Below are positions 49,388-62,222 of a stretch of 64,000 bases of DNA, one piece after another. This DNA comes from Sinotaia quadrata. Lineage: Eukaryota > Mollusca > Gastropoda > Architaenioglossa > Viviparidae. Every line of letters begins with the position of its first letter. The stretch's first letter is position 1. The notes beneath the pieces were generated by a model. That model saw only the letters and a list, made by a program, of their open reading frames with translations. It was not told the DNA's origin and ran no database searches. Both the position numbers and the translations under genes were made by a program. The stretch covers positions 71,300,391-71,364,390 of the forward strand of contig CM054179.1 of assembly GCA_028829895.1 (NCBI GenBank). The letters run 5' to 3'.

Positions 49388-51130
49388 ATGTTGGGGATTG
49401 TTGGCTATTTACAAACATTTGCTCTAAGTTTGTCTGAGAAAGCAACATCACTCGGAGAGCTAGTGAAGAAAAATGTACATTTCCGATGGAATGCTCATGT
49501 GCATGGTAAGGCCTTGGATGACGTCAAGAAAATGCTTTCAGAGCCACGTGTTACGTTTATTCGACGACAAAGAAGAGATAACTGCAGGCTGATGCGTCAG
49601 AGTTTGGGCTTGGCACATGTTTGTTGGCAGGTGGACTAGTACATTTTACAACCAGAGCGCTCACACAAGCAGAGAAAAAGTATGCCCAAATAGAGGAAGA
49701 GGTGTTAGTAATAGTGTTCACACTTGAACGATTTGAATGGTCAACATGTTGAGGTTGAGACAGATCACAAGCCATTGATTCCGATACACCAAAAGAGTCT
49801 GTTCAGTGCACTGAAGTGGCTACAGAGAATGCTTTTGCGTACACAGAAATTTGACTACACAGTTGTATTCAAGAAGGGTGCAGACATGTATTTGGCAGAT
49901 ACATTGAATCAATCAGTTGAAAAGTCCAGTATGGGTAGCACTGAAAGGGAGGACATTTTCCTGACAAAAGTGGAAAGAGAAGTTGAAGATATTGTGATGT
50001 CTACATATATTTCTGTTTTTGAGGCAATGCTGCAGAAATTTACAAGTTGCGACATAGTAAGATTCTGAATTACAGGTGCTACAGAAAATTATTCAGTCGG
50101 GTTGGCCAGAAGAGAGGAAGAAAGTCGCAGACAAGTTATAGTTATATTTTCCATTTAGAGAAGAGTTGTCCATACAGAATGGAATAGTTTTCAAAGGAGA
50201 AAGGATTGTTGGATTGTTTTCCCAAAAGACTTGAGAGGGAGAATAATGGAACTGCTTCATAAGAGCCACACAGGCTTGCAAGGAGGCCTTAGAATGGCAA
50301 GAGAGACAGTTTACTGGCCAGGGTTAGCAAAAGACCTAGAAAAGCACCTTGAAAGATATGAGCCATGTTTGTCATATCAGAAATGTCAAACAAAAGAACC
50401 GTGTATAAGTCATCCTATTCCAGACTTACCATGGCAGTATATAGCTGTTGACTTTATGGAGCGCAAAGGAAATATGTAGTTGTTAACTACTTTTAAGATT
50501 TTTTCGAAGTTGACAGGCTCAAAACAAAACAGGAGAAGAGGTGATTTACAAAATGAAAGCATATTTTTCACGTCATGGCATACCTAAAAGAGTAGTATCC
50601 GATAATGGTCCATTGTTTAATGGGAAAGAGTTCCAATGATTTTCAGAAAAATGGGGCTTTGAACACATTACGAGCTCACCACGTTATCCACAGTCAAATG
50701 GAATAGTAGAGAACGCCGTAAAGACAATAAAAAAAACATGATGATGAAGTGTGCTGAAGAAGAGAATTCAGATGCATATCTAGCATTACTTCGGAACATT
50801 CCATTGAAAAAGATGAAAACTTCAAAGGTTATTCGGTCGAAGAACCAGAACATTATTGCCATCAGCAAAGTCTTTGCTAAGACCGCACAAATGCACTGAG
50901 GTTAAAGAGAAGTTAATCAGCAGGAAACAAGCTCAACAAAGCTATTACAACAGAGGAACAGTAGTTAAACACTCTAAGGTCGGGACAGAGAGTACTATTC
51001 AAAGCACCAGGATCAAACAAGTGGATAAGAGCCACAGTGGAAGACCAAATCAACGTTAGATCTTACAGAATCAGAATAAACTTTCAGAAGAAACAGAAGA
51101 CAGCTAAAGAAGTCAGCAAAACAACAAGTT
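49388..51130 (+). mobile_element. 5'-truncated Ty3/Gypsy (K02A2.6-like) pol: RT tail, RNase H, integrase
   Basis: Begins in the RT connection domain (GYLQTFALSLSEKATSLGEL), then RNase H, with VETDHKPLIPIHQKSLFSA and KGADMYLADTL at 49724-49920. The integrase zinc-binding and core region follows from 50231 (LLHKSHTGLQGGLRMARETV, YWPGLAKDLE, then core blocks VDFMER, SDNGPLFNGKEF and SPRYPQSNGIVENAVK, which hold the D, D and E positions). At least three frameshifts or stops (around 49560, 50070-50150, 50480 and 50638) inactivate it. Gag, protease and most of RT are missing. A C-terminal extension follows to about 51130, and open stretches continue toward the LTR. Confidence 0.85.
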
Positions 51131-51871
51131 AGTCTTCCTATGGTCATACAACCTAGAGTGACCATACCGAATCAGTTATCACGACAGGAAAACAAACAGA
51201 ACAGACAGTACAGTAGTACCAGAGGAAGATGAAATAATAAAAAAAAAAAACGGAAGCCAAATATAGAAACGGGACAGCAAGTACCACAAGATACAATTGT
51301 AGCAAACTCTTGTAGTCAGATCCCAAATCAGATGGTAATCAGAGATACGAATAATTCTGACATGGCTACAGGAACACAACTCAAAACAGCACAAGTTGTG
51401 AAACACCTACACGCACAAGCAATGGTAGACTGATTAAACAACCCGGCGTTCCTGAAAGATTACCACTGGGAAGGGAAGAAGTAAATTTATTTTTATTGTG
51501 ACTACAAGGTGTTTATTCACAAGTATCAAAGAACCAGTACTGTAGTAGTAATGTTTATAATGATGGGAGGAAGTTGGTATGTTACTAAAAATACGTGAAG
51601 GGATGTCGTACTGTTTGCTAATGTTAGGTGAGTTTCAAGGATTGAGAAATTGAAAGACAGTTGTATAGTGCAGCTGCAACAAAGAGACTCTGGAAAGTGC
51701 AGATATGTAAAGAAGTAAAAAGAACAATAGAAGGCCAAACTGTTTTTTGTTTTACGTTATTCATTTTTGTGTGTGTGGATGTGTTATAGAATTAGAAAGA
51801 ACAATAGAAGGTCAAACCGATTTTGTTTTTGTTTAGACCTTTATACTCTTAGAAAGAAAGAAAACAATTGC

Positions 51872-52090
51872 GAGAAAGGGGGATGTGACGGTATTGACTT
51901 TACATATTCTGTTAGACAGTTAGAGGATGTTTACGAGAATAAATTGGGCATGCGCACGCAGCTCACAATGACTAAATCGCGTCAGCTTCACGTCTGAATG
52001 TGAAACTAACTCGTAACACGGCCTAGGCCGATTTTGCAAACGATCTCTGTCTCTCTCTTATACAATATATTAAAGATATGCTAAGCTATG
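51872..52090 (+). mobile_element. Polypurine tract and probable 3' LTR of the Gypsy element
   Basis: A purine-rich tract (gagaaaggggga, 51872-51883) is followed at once by TGTGACGG, the form expected for a PPT and LTR start. GC-richer sequence with AATAAA at about 51938 follows. The LTR's end could not be fixed because no 5' LTR remains for comparison; 52090 is a guess. The 5' LTR is missing. Confidence 0.6.
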
Positions 52091-52236
52091 CTTTCAAAAC
52101 AATTTTGAAGTTATTATAATTATGTATTTTTATGAGAACATTTTTATTTTATTATACGAAACTATGAAAACAAAGCACTCTATTTGTTGATCAGCTGGCT
52201 GTTGCAAGCGCTTTGGAACGAGGAAAATACGACTAG

Positions 52237-52276
<40 letters not shown>
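52237..52276. repeat. (TA)n then (GA)n microsatellite
   Basis: A short TA run merges into about 14 GA units. Confidence 0.9.
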
Positions 52277-52277
<1 letters not shown>

Positions 52278-52780
52278 CCTAGGCCCTGTAGTTCGAATAT
52301 TTAAAATATTGCTTAAGACATATCTGATAAAATAATAATTACCCACAATTTTTCAATCACACAGTTAAATCAGGATTGAGAAAATGAAAGAAAGTTAAAG
52401 TCTGACGTGCTATATGTAGCACCCTCACGGCTATTAGTACGCTAATAGTAATACTTAAATCTTACTAAAGCCAAAACAGCAAGCTTTCTGCTTCATTTCA
52501 AAAAAACAACAAAAAATCCCCTCAGCGATTTGATTGTCACATTACTATTTTATTCTTATTGTGGATACTCTTCATCTACACATAGTAATAATGTTTAGGA
52601 AAAAAGGTAAGGCACTACTTAATCTTTCTTTTGTTGTTTTTGATCAGATATTGCAAATAATATTTATTAGTTATAAATATATCTGGACAATGTATAACAA
52701 TGACAACATTTATGAATAGGCCTAACATTTAATAATATTGATTACAGCTTCAAATGTATGCATCTCTAGAGGCTTTATAA

Positions 52781-53804
52781 CAGGGGCAGGCAAACTTTTG
52801 AGACCACGGGCCAGATAAAACTGTTGGAACAGTTCGCGGGCCGGATAGACGACCAAATATCACAAGTCCAGAATATAAAATGAGAACAAAAGTATTTAAA
52901 AAAAAAAATAACTCAGTTTCAATGAAAGATTAATGAGATGGATGGTGTTGCTTACAATGAATCCTGGCTTAACTGATGAGGTTGAGAAGCGAAGAATGCC
53001 ATTTAGATGACGGTCAGAGAGTTGAGAGCGAAGGTGACTCTTTGTAATTGTATATTTCATCTTTGAGAAGAGTTGTTAACAGCAAAATGTACTTCCGAAC
53101 ATAGCTACAGTGCGCTTTGAGCATGTTTAACAAAATGTGGAAACTTGGCTGATGGAAGGATGACATCACGAAAAAAAGAAAGAGGAGAAGAAGTGCAGAA
53201 CTTTGCTTTGAACTCATCACTGCATTGCACATCTACCAACTCCATCTGCAAGGAAGCTGGAGCTTCATCCACTGTGATTTCAAAAGGGGCACTGAACAAC
53301 TTGAAATCTGCAGAGAATGATCTGATACCCCCAAAACGTGGGGAAAATTCTTCCCTCAGTTAGGTAATGACTGCACCACAAGTCTCTAAGTTGACATCTG
53401 CTATAGAACAAGCAGAAGACATAGAAAATGCTGAAACTGACCATTAGACAACTGGAATTCTCACAAGCATAGTTTCACTTCAAATGCTGTGATGTGCGAA
53501 TACATTTCAGGAACGAGAACATCCTTACCTTGCAAATTGACATTGGGGATGTTGAGGTGTGTGGTGATATCCATGAGAAAGGCCCGACAAGCAAGCCATT
53601 TTAAATAAGTGAAGTTATCGGCATAGGGAAGGTTCTTTTCATGAAGAAAGACGAAAAAAATTGAGGTCCCACACACGAGAAAGTATGGCTCCACGACAGC
53701 CTGCGGACTTCACAAAAGTAAATGTTTTCTAACTTTGGGCTCACTGGAAAAAATCCTGATACACTAAGGGCTCCATGAATGAGAAAGTTTGGGAACCACT
53801 GGAC
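52781..53804 (-). pseudogene. Second copy of the BED/GTF2IRD2-like hAT, inverted and truncated
   Basis: The left edge at 52781 is a hAT terminus (CAGGGGCAGGCAAACTTTTG) with 'gggccagataaaa' and 'gcgggccgga'. The reverse strand carries transposase pieces EKNLPYADNFTYLKW, NVNLQGKDVLVPEMYSHI, FEITVDEAPASLQMELVDVQ and FKAKFCTSSPLSFF, collinear with the 27.8-28.4 kb copy. The right edge is a different hAT terminus (inverse of CAGTGGTTCCCAAACTTTC, ending at 53804), so the block is either a chimera or one element nested in another. Frameshifts are present and the N-terminal half is missing. Confidence 0.7.
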
Positions 53805-54036
53805 TATGTTGTACAATAGTGTACTTTGTATTTTTTAATAATTTTTTTGAGAGGTATTACTGAACATCATGTTGTATTCACAGACACACACTCAGATGCA
53901 CACACACAATATATATATACTCTTAGTCTTAGCCAATGTTTTAATTAATATTTCTACTTTTATCTGAGCATGAATCACTGAAGAGGAGCAAATGAAGCAG
54001 AGCATATTATTTAAAGTTCAATTTTTTTCTGTGCAG

Positions 54037-56901
54037 GAATCACAGAAGAGGAGCAGAAGAAGCAGAGAGCTATGTGTGAGGAAATAACTCTACAGTTTTC
54101 CAAAGGACTGAAGCTCCTGCAACAGAAACATCATCTTGATGGTGAAGAAATTGTCAGGTAAAGCTAAAAACTAGTTACATTCTGGTGAGGATGATTCTTC
54201 AGTATGTTATCTTTGCTGGGCAAATACTTCTAAACACACTGCAATCAAATACAGGATGTCTTCCAAGACAGAATTGTTGACTGAGGATGACTAAGTTTAC
54301 GATGAGGCAGACTGGTATTTGTTAATCAATAAGAACACAGGTCTGGAATTTAACAGATAGCTTTGCACTAGAACTGGCCAGTCAGGAGCCATACTCTGCA
54401 TACACTTATGTAAAAGTGTTACAGTAGAAAGATCTCCAGCTAAAAAACTCTGTAAAGCACTTACAGTCTCACATTAAATGGTATGTGTTTTTAATGCTGT
54501 ACTTAGTTGCTATTGTACAATTGCTAGAGGCTGTCACCTGACATAGCAGACTTGCAAAGTCTTGTTCATATATAACAGTGGCTGAGAAAATTATCTAGCA
54601 CAAACTATGCAGATGTCTCATAACAAAAATGATAGAAGTAAACAGTACTTGTACATCATAGTGAGGAGTGTAGTCCTAAGAAAAGAAGTGGGGGAATGCC
54701 ACCAAAGACCACAGAATAGAATTCTTTCCATGTTATTTACCCCTTTGAACAGCAAACCCCACCTCTCGCCACACTTGAAGTGTTCACAAACGTCATACTG
54801 CCATTGTAAGTGAACCCAGTTAAGTCACCAAATGACATGCCCATGTACATGTATTGATGACACCCACTGAGTATCTGGCGGCTGGCTGTTGATCAAACTC
54901 TGCCAACATGGATTTTTGGAACAGAAGTACATGTACTGGGGGACGCTTCCACTTCATACAAAAAAGTAAGGGAATGCTGTCCCCATCTTTCCCCACACCA
55001 CTACCCTCCGATCATAGACATTATCAGAGTAATTAATATCTTGGAATTAGTAAAACAAACAGTTAATTATATTATTTCCAAATAATCAAATTATTGTATA
55101 GCTATACTGCCTGCACAAATAGAATTATCTAAGAGAAACTTATAAATGAAAATGCTAGACAGTATGATATAATATCTAAGAGACAGCAGCAGTGGTTAAA
55201 ATAGGAGACATACTTTAATGAAAGATTATGCAATAGATTAATGGGACAAAGTAAAAATGGTAAAACATTCAACAAAAGAAATGCTCACTCACACTTATAG
55301 AATAGTTCAAAAGCTAGGCTGAGTGGTGGATGATATGTATATCTTCTTTTGGCCTCACGTTTCCTATCAGTACTTCAGCAGGTCAAGAAATCAGCTGGGT
55401 TGAAGCGTATTATGCCTGAAGTTGTTGTACAGAGTAATTAATTGCTGTAAATGGCCATACTAATCCTACTTCTGTTAATGTCAATATATTAATTAAAAAT
55501 TTGTTTATTTATTTCACTTGTATTTCATTAAATTGTTCATAATAATTAGATGTACATTTCTCAAAATTTCAGCAATGATGCCTCTAACAACCTTTGCAAC
55601 ATCCTTGAAGCTGCATTTCTTCATGGCATAAAAGATTCTGTTACAACAAAAGTAAGTTATGTGTATTAATTTATATTCCAAGTATATGACATAGTCTGGA
55701 TGAAAAGTGTGCATGGTCAACTGACCACTCTGTGGCAGAGTAAATTTGCCTTTCCCTATTTCTAGACTTGTTTGTTATGTAAATTGTCAAAGTGGCCTGA
55801 CCTTGGGCACTTTTTATGATGATATTTTTGTGTCAGAGTTGGAGAAAGCAATTGAGTTGAAAATATGCTAGAAATTGCCGATGCAATGCAAACCAGTTCC
55901 TAATGTATGAGTAGTTTTTATTATCGAATAGTTAAAATTTACAAGAACAAGACCAGCCAATGGGCTGAGATCAAAAGTTTACATGCTGTAGAGAATTCTA
56001 TTTTCTAATCACTTGAATGTGGTGTGGCAAAAAGTCCGGTCATGAAAGGCAACTGATAGCTTAATGGTGAGTTAACTCACTGATTGAGAGAGAATGGACT
56101 TAGAATTATATTGTGCTTTTTTGCTATTGATATGCTATACTTATGTCAGGATTTCATGAGGTCATTATCACATTAAAAGCATTGATATATAACTTGTCAA
56201 CATTTTAGTTACATCTTGTCTTATGACATTGAAACAGCAATTATATATAACTTGGCAACATTTTAGTTAAATCTAGTTGTCTTACAGTCAGACTTCCTGA
56301 AATCTCTAACAGAATTTTTACAAACTTTTCACCATTATAGTTACATCTAATTGTATTATATCCAGACTTCTTGAGGGTAATAATGAGGTTTATCTCTGAC
56401 TTGTCGACATTTTAGTTATTCTCTTTATGTTTCAGACTCCATTTCTTTCCTCTGCCACATGTGCTTGTTACTTCATTTTGTAATAAATATCATACTATCT
56501 CAAAGAAAACAATTAATTTTTATTATATGTGTTAATTATTTATGTGACTGATTTTGGTGTACATATGCATGCACAAGAGAAGAGAGACTCACTTTGGTGT
56601 AAATAGATAACATTTTTTGTGTTGATAAAGTATTAAATTTGTTAAATCCCCATGCAATTATTTCTTCTAAATACTGTTCTTTTTAATTCATTTTCTTCTT
56701 AACTACACTGTACTAAATGTGCAATCTAAGCATTGGTATAAAAAATACTAATTTTTTAAACTGGACTCAATTAATAATCTAAATGTACTATCATTTATTA
56801 GTTTGTAGTGTGGCCACTTAAGATTTAAAAATAAAATCACACAATTGTATAAAAGTATAAAAATAACAAATACAAAAACAAGTGCACACAGATTTGCGCA
56901 C

Positions 56902-56952
<51 letters not shown>

Positions 56953-59900
56953 TTCTAGTAATTAATTTATACCAGAAACAGGTGGATTGTCTTGCACATT
57001 CTTCAGTCATTTTATCTAATAAAACAACAAAATCCTGAAAATTAATTAATGCAGTTTTTAGCCTTTTACTGTTGCAGCAACATAAGCCACTCCAAAATGC
57101 TTTTGTTTGTTTCTGTTCCACATAACTTTGAAGTAGTAACAGTCAAAAGATCATATAAAATGTTCCTTACCAAGCATATCTAGTAAACAGTTTGTGATAT
57201 AACAGTTAAAAGGAATAACTATGTTTAATAATTAAGATAAACAATGTAATTACTTTTGACCACCAAAAGTTTGTTGACCTAAGGTTAATTTAACATTTTA
57301 GTATATTGGTATTACTAGTGATTATATTCATTGATTATATATTTATAATGGTTATATATTGATTATATTTATATAAGTTTGCAATGTTTACAAATGCTTC
57401 TATTAATTAAAACTTTACACATTGTAAAGGGAGAATGAATTTTCCTGTGTGTTACTAATGAGAAAAGACTATTACTCTTTGCTTGAAATTTTAATGTTAG
57501 TAATTAATTGCTTCTCTTAATTAATCTCTTCAGTTGAGTTATTTTTTAGAGATATTGTACTCACTCAAGTGACTTTACACTTTGTATATCTGGTTTCAGC
57601 TTGCTTCATATGCACAGGGAAGCAGTAATGTTGTGAAAACAGTATGTATTTGTATTTTTAACTTGTTCATACCAAGTACACATTTTATTTTCATATAAAC
57701 AAGCAAGACAAAGAAAGTAGTGGTTATTAATAGAAAAATTTTCACTGCTTGACTAAATTTAAAGAACATTTTCATATGACTTTGAATGGACTATTGGATA
57801 TTTATTTCTAAATGTCACTTTACTGGCTTCTAATTTCATAGTTTCTCATAGTGATTATTCAGAAAATCTCTTACAACTAACAAGTTTGTTCTAGTGTTTT
57901 TCTTCTTTTTTTAATAAGTGATCCAAATATATTAGATAACATTTTGCAGTAATGTGAAAACCTCAATTTTGTATTGCTGTGTACTTAACTTTGTTTCCCC
58001 ATGCACAATATATATAAACTTGATCCATGCTTTCCACTGTATATTATCAGTCTAAATAACCAATGAAACACTATATTATATGCATATGACTTTTAATATA
58101 ATCACTTTTAACTATATTGTGAGTATATTGGTGTTTTTTTTACCAGAATTTCTGGAGTGTTGCTCGCCGATTTACACATAAAGATGTCATTGAACAACTT
58201 CAGAACTTAGGTCAAATCTCAACTGATGTTGGCTTATGTAGAGTAAGCAGATATTTGTTTTGCATTTAAAGTCAGGGCTGATTTATGGCTGCAGTAAAGT
58301 AGTGCCTGTTTAATAGTGCTGAAGCTCTCTAACCTATGTCCAATATTGCATCTTGACATATGCAGACAAAAGCAAATGTCCAGAGAAGTTACACACGAAC
58401 TTTTAAAAAGAATATATAAGTTTATGAATTCTTACCCACTGCATGTACTTGATAGGAAGTTATATCTCTTGTCTCATTAGAAAAACAATTAAAAAAAATT
58501 CAATGTCTTTGATCTACCAATAGAGGTTAAAACCAGTTTTTCTCAACTGGGGTTCCATGGACCTCTGGAGTTCTGCAAGAAGTCGCTTGGGATTCTCCGA
58601 GAAATTAATAAAAAAATAAACATCATAGATAAAGAAATTTTTATGCAGGAGATTACTGTGACCTGAAAATTATTTCAAGAGTGTCTCCGGAATAAAAAAG
58701 TTGAGAAAGGCTAGATTAAACATAAGCCTTTGATAAAGCTTAGTCATTCTTCTCATTATGCTCCCTGACTTACGCAGTGATCACTTGTTGCTTTTTCTTG
58801 ATATTTCAAACTGCCATTTAATCACTGGGGAAGAGGAGAGACCTGAGTTCAAGCACTTGGTAATCAATCAGAACAAATATTTTATGTAAAAGTATGTTTT
58901 TCATCTCATTTTATAATATAATGTTAAGGTGCTATTGCAGCTTGGACAGGGGTTAATAGATTTCCTATCGGGAAATGAACTTAGTAAATATATTTTCATA
59001 ATTATATTTTATATTAAAAATTTCACATTCTTAAATTGAAGAATATTGATGTATTTTGGCTTAAGTTGTTAATTATTCATGTGAAATATTGCATTATAAA
59101 GTATATGAGTTAGAAAATTGCTTTTTCACCTTAACATTATATTCTTGATATAACAGGCTTGGGTGAGATTGGCTCTTAATGATGGTCTCATGGCATCATA
59201 TCTTTCTTCTATGGTGTCTGACCCAAAAGCCTTGCTGTAAGTATCTTTTCATTCATAGTTACTCCTGTCTTGAGTGGCTTGAGTTATTATTGTACCCATT
59301 TTGTGAGTTCACATTTTTAATATTGACAGAAGTTGTACATGTGGTTATTCATCATACAACCTCAAGTTATTGTTGTACTCATTTTGTGAGTTCACACTTT
59401 TAATATTGATGGCATTTATCATACAACACTAGATCTCTTAATGTCCACAACATTATTAGATCTTATTGTCTACAACATTATGTTCACAACAATAGATCTT
59501 AATATCCACAACACAACGAGATCTTAATGCCATCAACATTATGTTCACACTACTGGATCCTAATGACAACAGCACTAGATCTTAATGTCCACAACACAAG
59601 GACATTTTAATGTCCTCAACATTTTGTTCACAACACTGGATCTTAATGCCCACAACACAAGGAAATCTTAAAGTGCGACACTTTTTAATTCAGTCTATAA
59701 TTTCCTATATCTCTCAGTCTCTCCAGTCACTCAACTTATGTGTCTGCAAGAGAATTATTAGCCCTCATACATACTTCAATCACTAATACATAATTGTCTA
59801 ACATATACATATCAATGAATCAATCAAAATATACAATATCAATTTCAATACATGAAACAATAATTCTAACATACAAATTATTCTAAGTTCATTCTTGCAT

Positions 59901-62133
59901 CATTGCCCTGACAAACTCACTACTAGCTCACAGTTTGCCTTTCAGAACTGGACTTTGAATATTGGTTGCAAGTATTGCAAAACGGTTTGACTGGGTTTTT
60001 ATAAACTTCATGTGTCAACTAACCAGAACCATTCATTCACCCTCTCATCCACCGCATTCGTCATTCACAACCTTGCACTTAATTTCTGACCAGACTCATC
60101 TACTTTAATCAGATTCTCCCTCCAGCCACCATCAGTCAGTCAGTTGTACTTTCAATTACATATCTAAACTCCCGAGTCAAAAATTGTCCCTTTCTGTCGG
60201 ACTTAAAAAAGAAAATACCTCGCCTTATCTCAGAGAGTGAAGAAACTTCCATTGAGTTAACCACCAAAAAGTAAAGGAAACAACCTTGCCTTACCTCTGA
60301 AGTAGATTGCTGTGAGTTAACCCCACAAAGGACATAAAATAGCTTATCTCAGAGAGAAAAACAGTTAGATGGCAGGAACCAACAAAACCATTTGAGAGAG
60401 AGCCAACACCCTTCAGAAAATTTGAAGGACTCAGTCTTAGCTTGATTTAAATCATATACCATACTAAAGCAAAACATTTTACTAAAGAGGGTGCAATGAT
60501 CGTGGAACTTATTGCTAGCATGCTATCTTTTATCTCTCCCTGGAGGTGTATGAGCCCTCGTGTGCATAAGTAGCAGAATGTTTGTCTGGTTCTAGATGTG
60601 AAAACTGTTTTACCCTATAGTATTCTGCTATAGGAGCTTTTATAATGATTTTTGTTCTATTAGAATTATCACTCATAAGACTTAAAATATAAATATAAAA
60701 TGACACAGCTGATGAAAATAATTGAAATTCTTTGAACTTTTTGTTTATGGGAACATCTATTTCAGGTCATACTTCCATCCTTGGGGTTATCTACTGGACT
60801 TTGAACAGCCAGGTATCCTCCGGAATCACTTGACAGGTCAAATACCTATTCATATACATGTATTTTAATGCTGTGAAAACCTATCTAACTGTATAGGTTT
60901 ACATTGGTTCAACAGTTTTCTTTTTCAAGATTACAGGTTTATAAAACTTGTACAATGAAATGCGAACAATTCGTAATATAGTATTTTTAAAAAGTGCTGA
61001 TATTTTTTTTTTTAATATTCTGCTAAGAGTTACTTATGAGCATTTCAGTAGTCAGTCTTTTTCATTTTATGTACTTTCAAATTATCTTTATTTGAAAATG
61101 AGTTGAGTACTTCCTTATCTTGAAGAGAACTTACATGCTGAAATTTGACTTCAAGACTCAAAGTGGTCAATGCACTCTACACTCTCTTACCCTTGTTTGT
61201 CAAGCTATGACCCAAATTTTAAAGCACTTTAGAGATCAATTGTTTGAACTGTTAAAGAAACAACTTGGTCTGTTATCTGTTTATTATTATTGTTACTTAT
61301 ATTAAGGTAAAATAGTTAAAGTCATCCTAACTCCTTTTATTTACAGTTTACTGTCTTGATTGACTGCCATCTTTCTAACTTGATCAGTCAATGAACTCTA
61401 AGCGTATCTGTATTATCATCAAATTTACATTCTTGCTTTTATCTTTTCTTCTTAGCCATTTGACACTAATATTTTTATTTATCCCATTTCATTCATTCTC
61501 TGACACAGTGGCACTGAGTGAGATTAAAACAGTTTGCTTGAAAATTAATACAATGTATTCCTTTGAAATATCAGCTAAACAGTTTGAAGGGGTCATATTT
61601 GCTTGAAAATTAATACAATGTATTCCTTTGAAATATCAGCTAAACAATTTGAAGGGGTCATATTTGCTTAAAAATTAATACAATATGTTCCTTTGATATC
61701 AAAGTTGCATGCACACATTTTTTTATTGTTTAAGATCATCAAACATCTTGCAGAATAACTAGAAAATTGTTAAAGCAGTATGCAGACTCCATTTGACTAT
61801 TTAAGAATGTCATATGTATTTGAGAATAGTTAGACTGGAGACACTCCTGAAAATATTTCACAGAAGTGAAAGTGTAGACATTTGGACACATCCATTTCAT
61901 GTGTGTAAGATTTCATTTCCTGTATTTTATTTATGACTTTCAGTAGTATATAATAATTTTGTATGTTGATCACTGATGTGTGTGAGATTTTTTTTTTAAA
62001 CCAGGTTTGATGAGTCTAACATTTAAATTATCTGTCAATTCGAGCATCCTTAATACCTGGAGCATAACGACCCTCAACCTGGCAGGTTTTCAAATCCATG
62101 AGCATGCACCTTCTCCAGTCATTCGAGTTCAAG
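54037..62133 (+). CDS. PLEKHM1: PLEKHM1-like RUN domain, seven exons (gene incomplete at both ends)
   Basis: PLEKHM1 is an endolysosomal adaptor (RUN, PH and C1/zinc-finger domains) that binds Rab7 and LC3 and acts in autophagosome-lysosome fusion. Exons: 54037-54157, 55573-55651, 57600-57641, 58147-58242, 59157-59236, 60766-60836 and 62005-62133. Splice sites are GT/AG and phases agree from exon to exon; about 205 codons are covered. Diagnostic pieces are CNILEAAFLHGIKDS (human MCSALEAVFIHGLH), [38 protein letters not shown] (human [20 protein letters not shown]), SYFHPWGYLLDFEQ and LMSLTFKLSVNSSILNTW. This is the RUN domain, which is N-terminal in this family. The first exon here starts two bases into a codon, so at least one 5' exon carrying the start lies upstream; I could not find it. 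For the seventh exon I chose the donor at 62133/62134; an alternative at 62083 (GCAG|gttttc) is weaker. PLEKHM3 or an unsplit ancestral PLEKHM is the main alternative name. Confidence 0.9.
55731..56160 (+). mobile_element. TGTGGCAG-family MITE copy in a PLEKHM1-like intron
   Basis: Starts TGTGGCAGAGTAAATTTGCC about 80 bp after the exon ending at 55651 and follows the 2050-2610 copy closely through 'cttaatggtgagttaactcactgattgagagagaatgg'. The right arm is absent. Confidence 0.75.
56907..56950. repeat. (CA)n microsatellite in a PLEKHM1-like intron
   Basis: About 22 CA units. Confidence 0.95.
58533..58714 (+). mobile_element. hAT-type MITE, about 182 bp, in a PLEKHM1-like intron
   Basis: The ends CCAGTTTTTCTCAACT and AGTTGAGAAAGGCTAG form imperfect inverted repeats with the CAG...TTCTCAAC pattern of hAT elements. 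Flanking ggttaaaa and attaaaca could be a decayed 8-bp target duplication. No coding capacity. Confidence 0.65.
59255..59670. repeat. Intronic tandem repeats after PLEKHM1-like exon 5
   Basis: Two 80-bp-spaced copies of 'gagttattattgtacccattttgtgagttcaca' at 59279-59330 and 59363-59410. They are followed by about eight loose units of 'caacactagatcttaatgtccacaacacaa' to 59670. Confidence 0.8.
59780..59965 (-). mobile_element. Diverged TGTGGCAG-family MITE relic
   Basis: The stretch 'ttctaagttcattcttgcatcattgccctgac...tttgcctttcagaactggacttt' aligns with the family's internal part in minus orientation (compare 12080-12160). Only the internal block is recognisable. Confidence 0.45.
61535..61695. 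repeat. Tandem repeat, about 65 bp x 2.5, in a PLEKHM1-like intron
   Basis: Units contain gaaaattaatacaatgtatt, then cctttgaaatatcagctaaa and tttgaaggggtcatatttgctt. Confidence 0.85.
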
Positions 62134-62222
62134 GTACAAACTCTGTGGTAGTGAAATGAAGTTTAAATGACCATATATACTCACCTATAAGCCAAGAAAT
62201 TTATGTTTTGTTTTTTTTTCAG

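Noticed and set aside
62005..62083. Shorter form of PLEKHM1-like exon 7 using a donor at 62083 (GCAG|gttttc)
   Set aside because: Weaker donor than CAAG|gtacaa at 62133, and the extra codons read cleanly in frame and lead into the microexon; kept only as an alternative.
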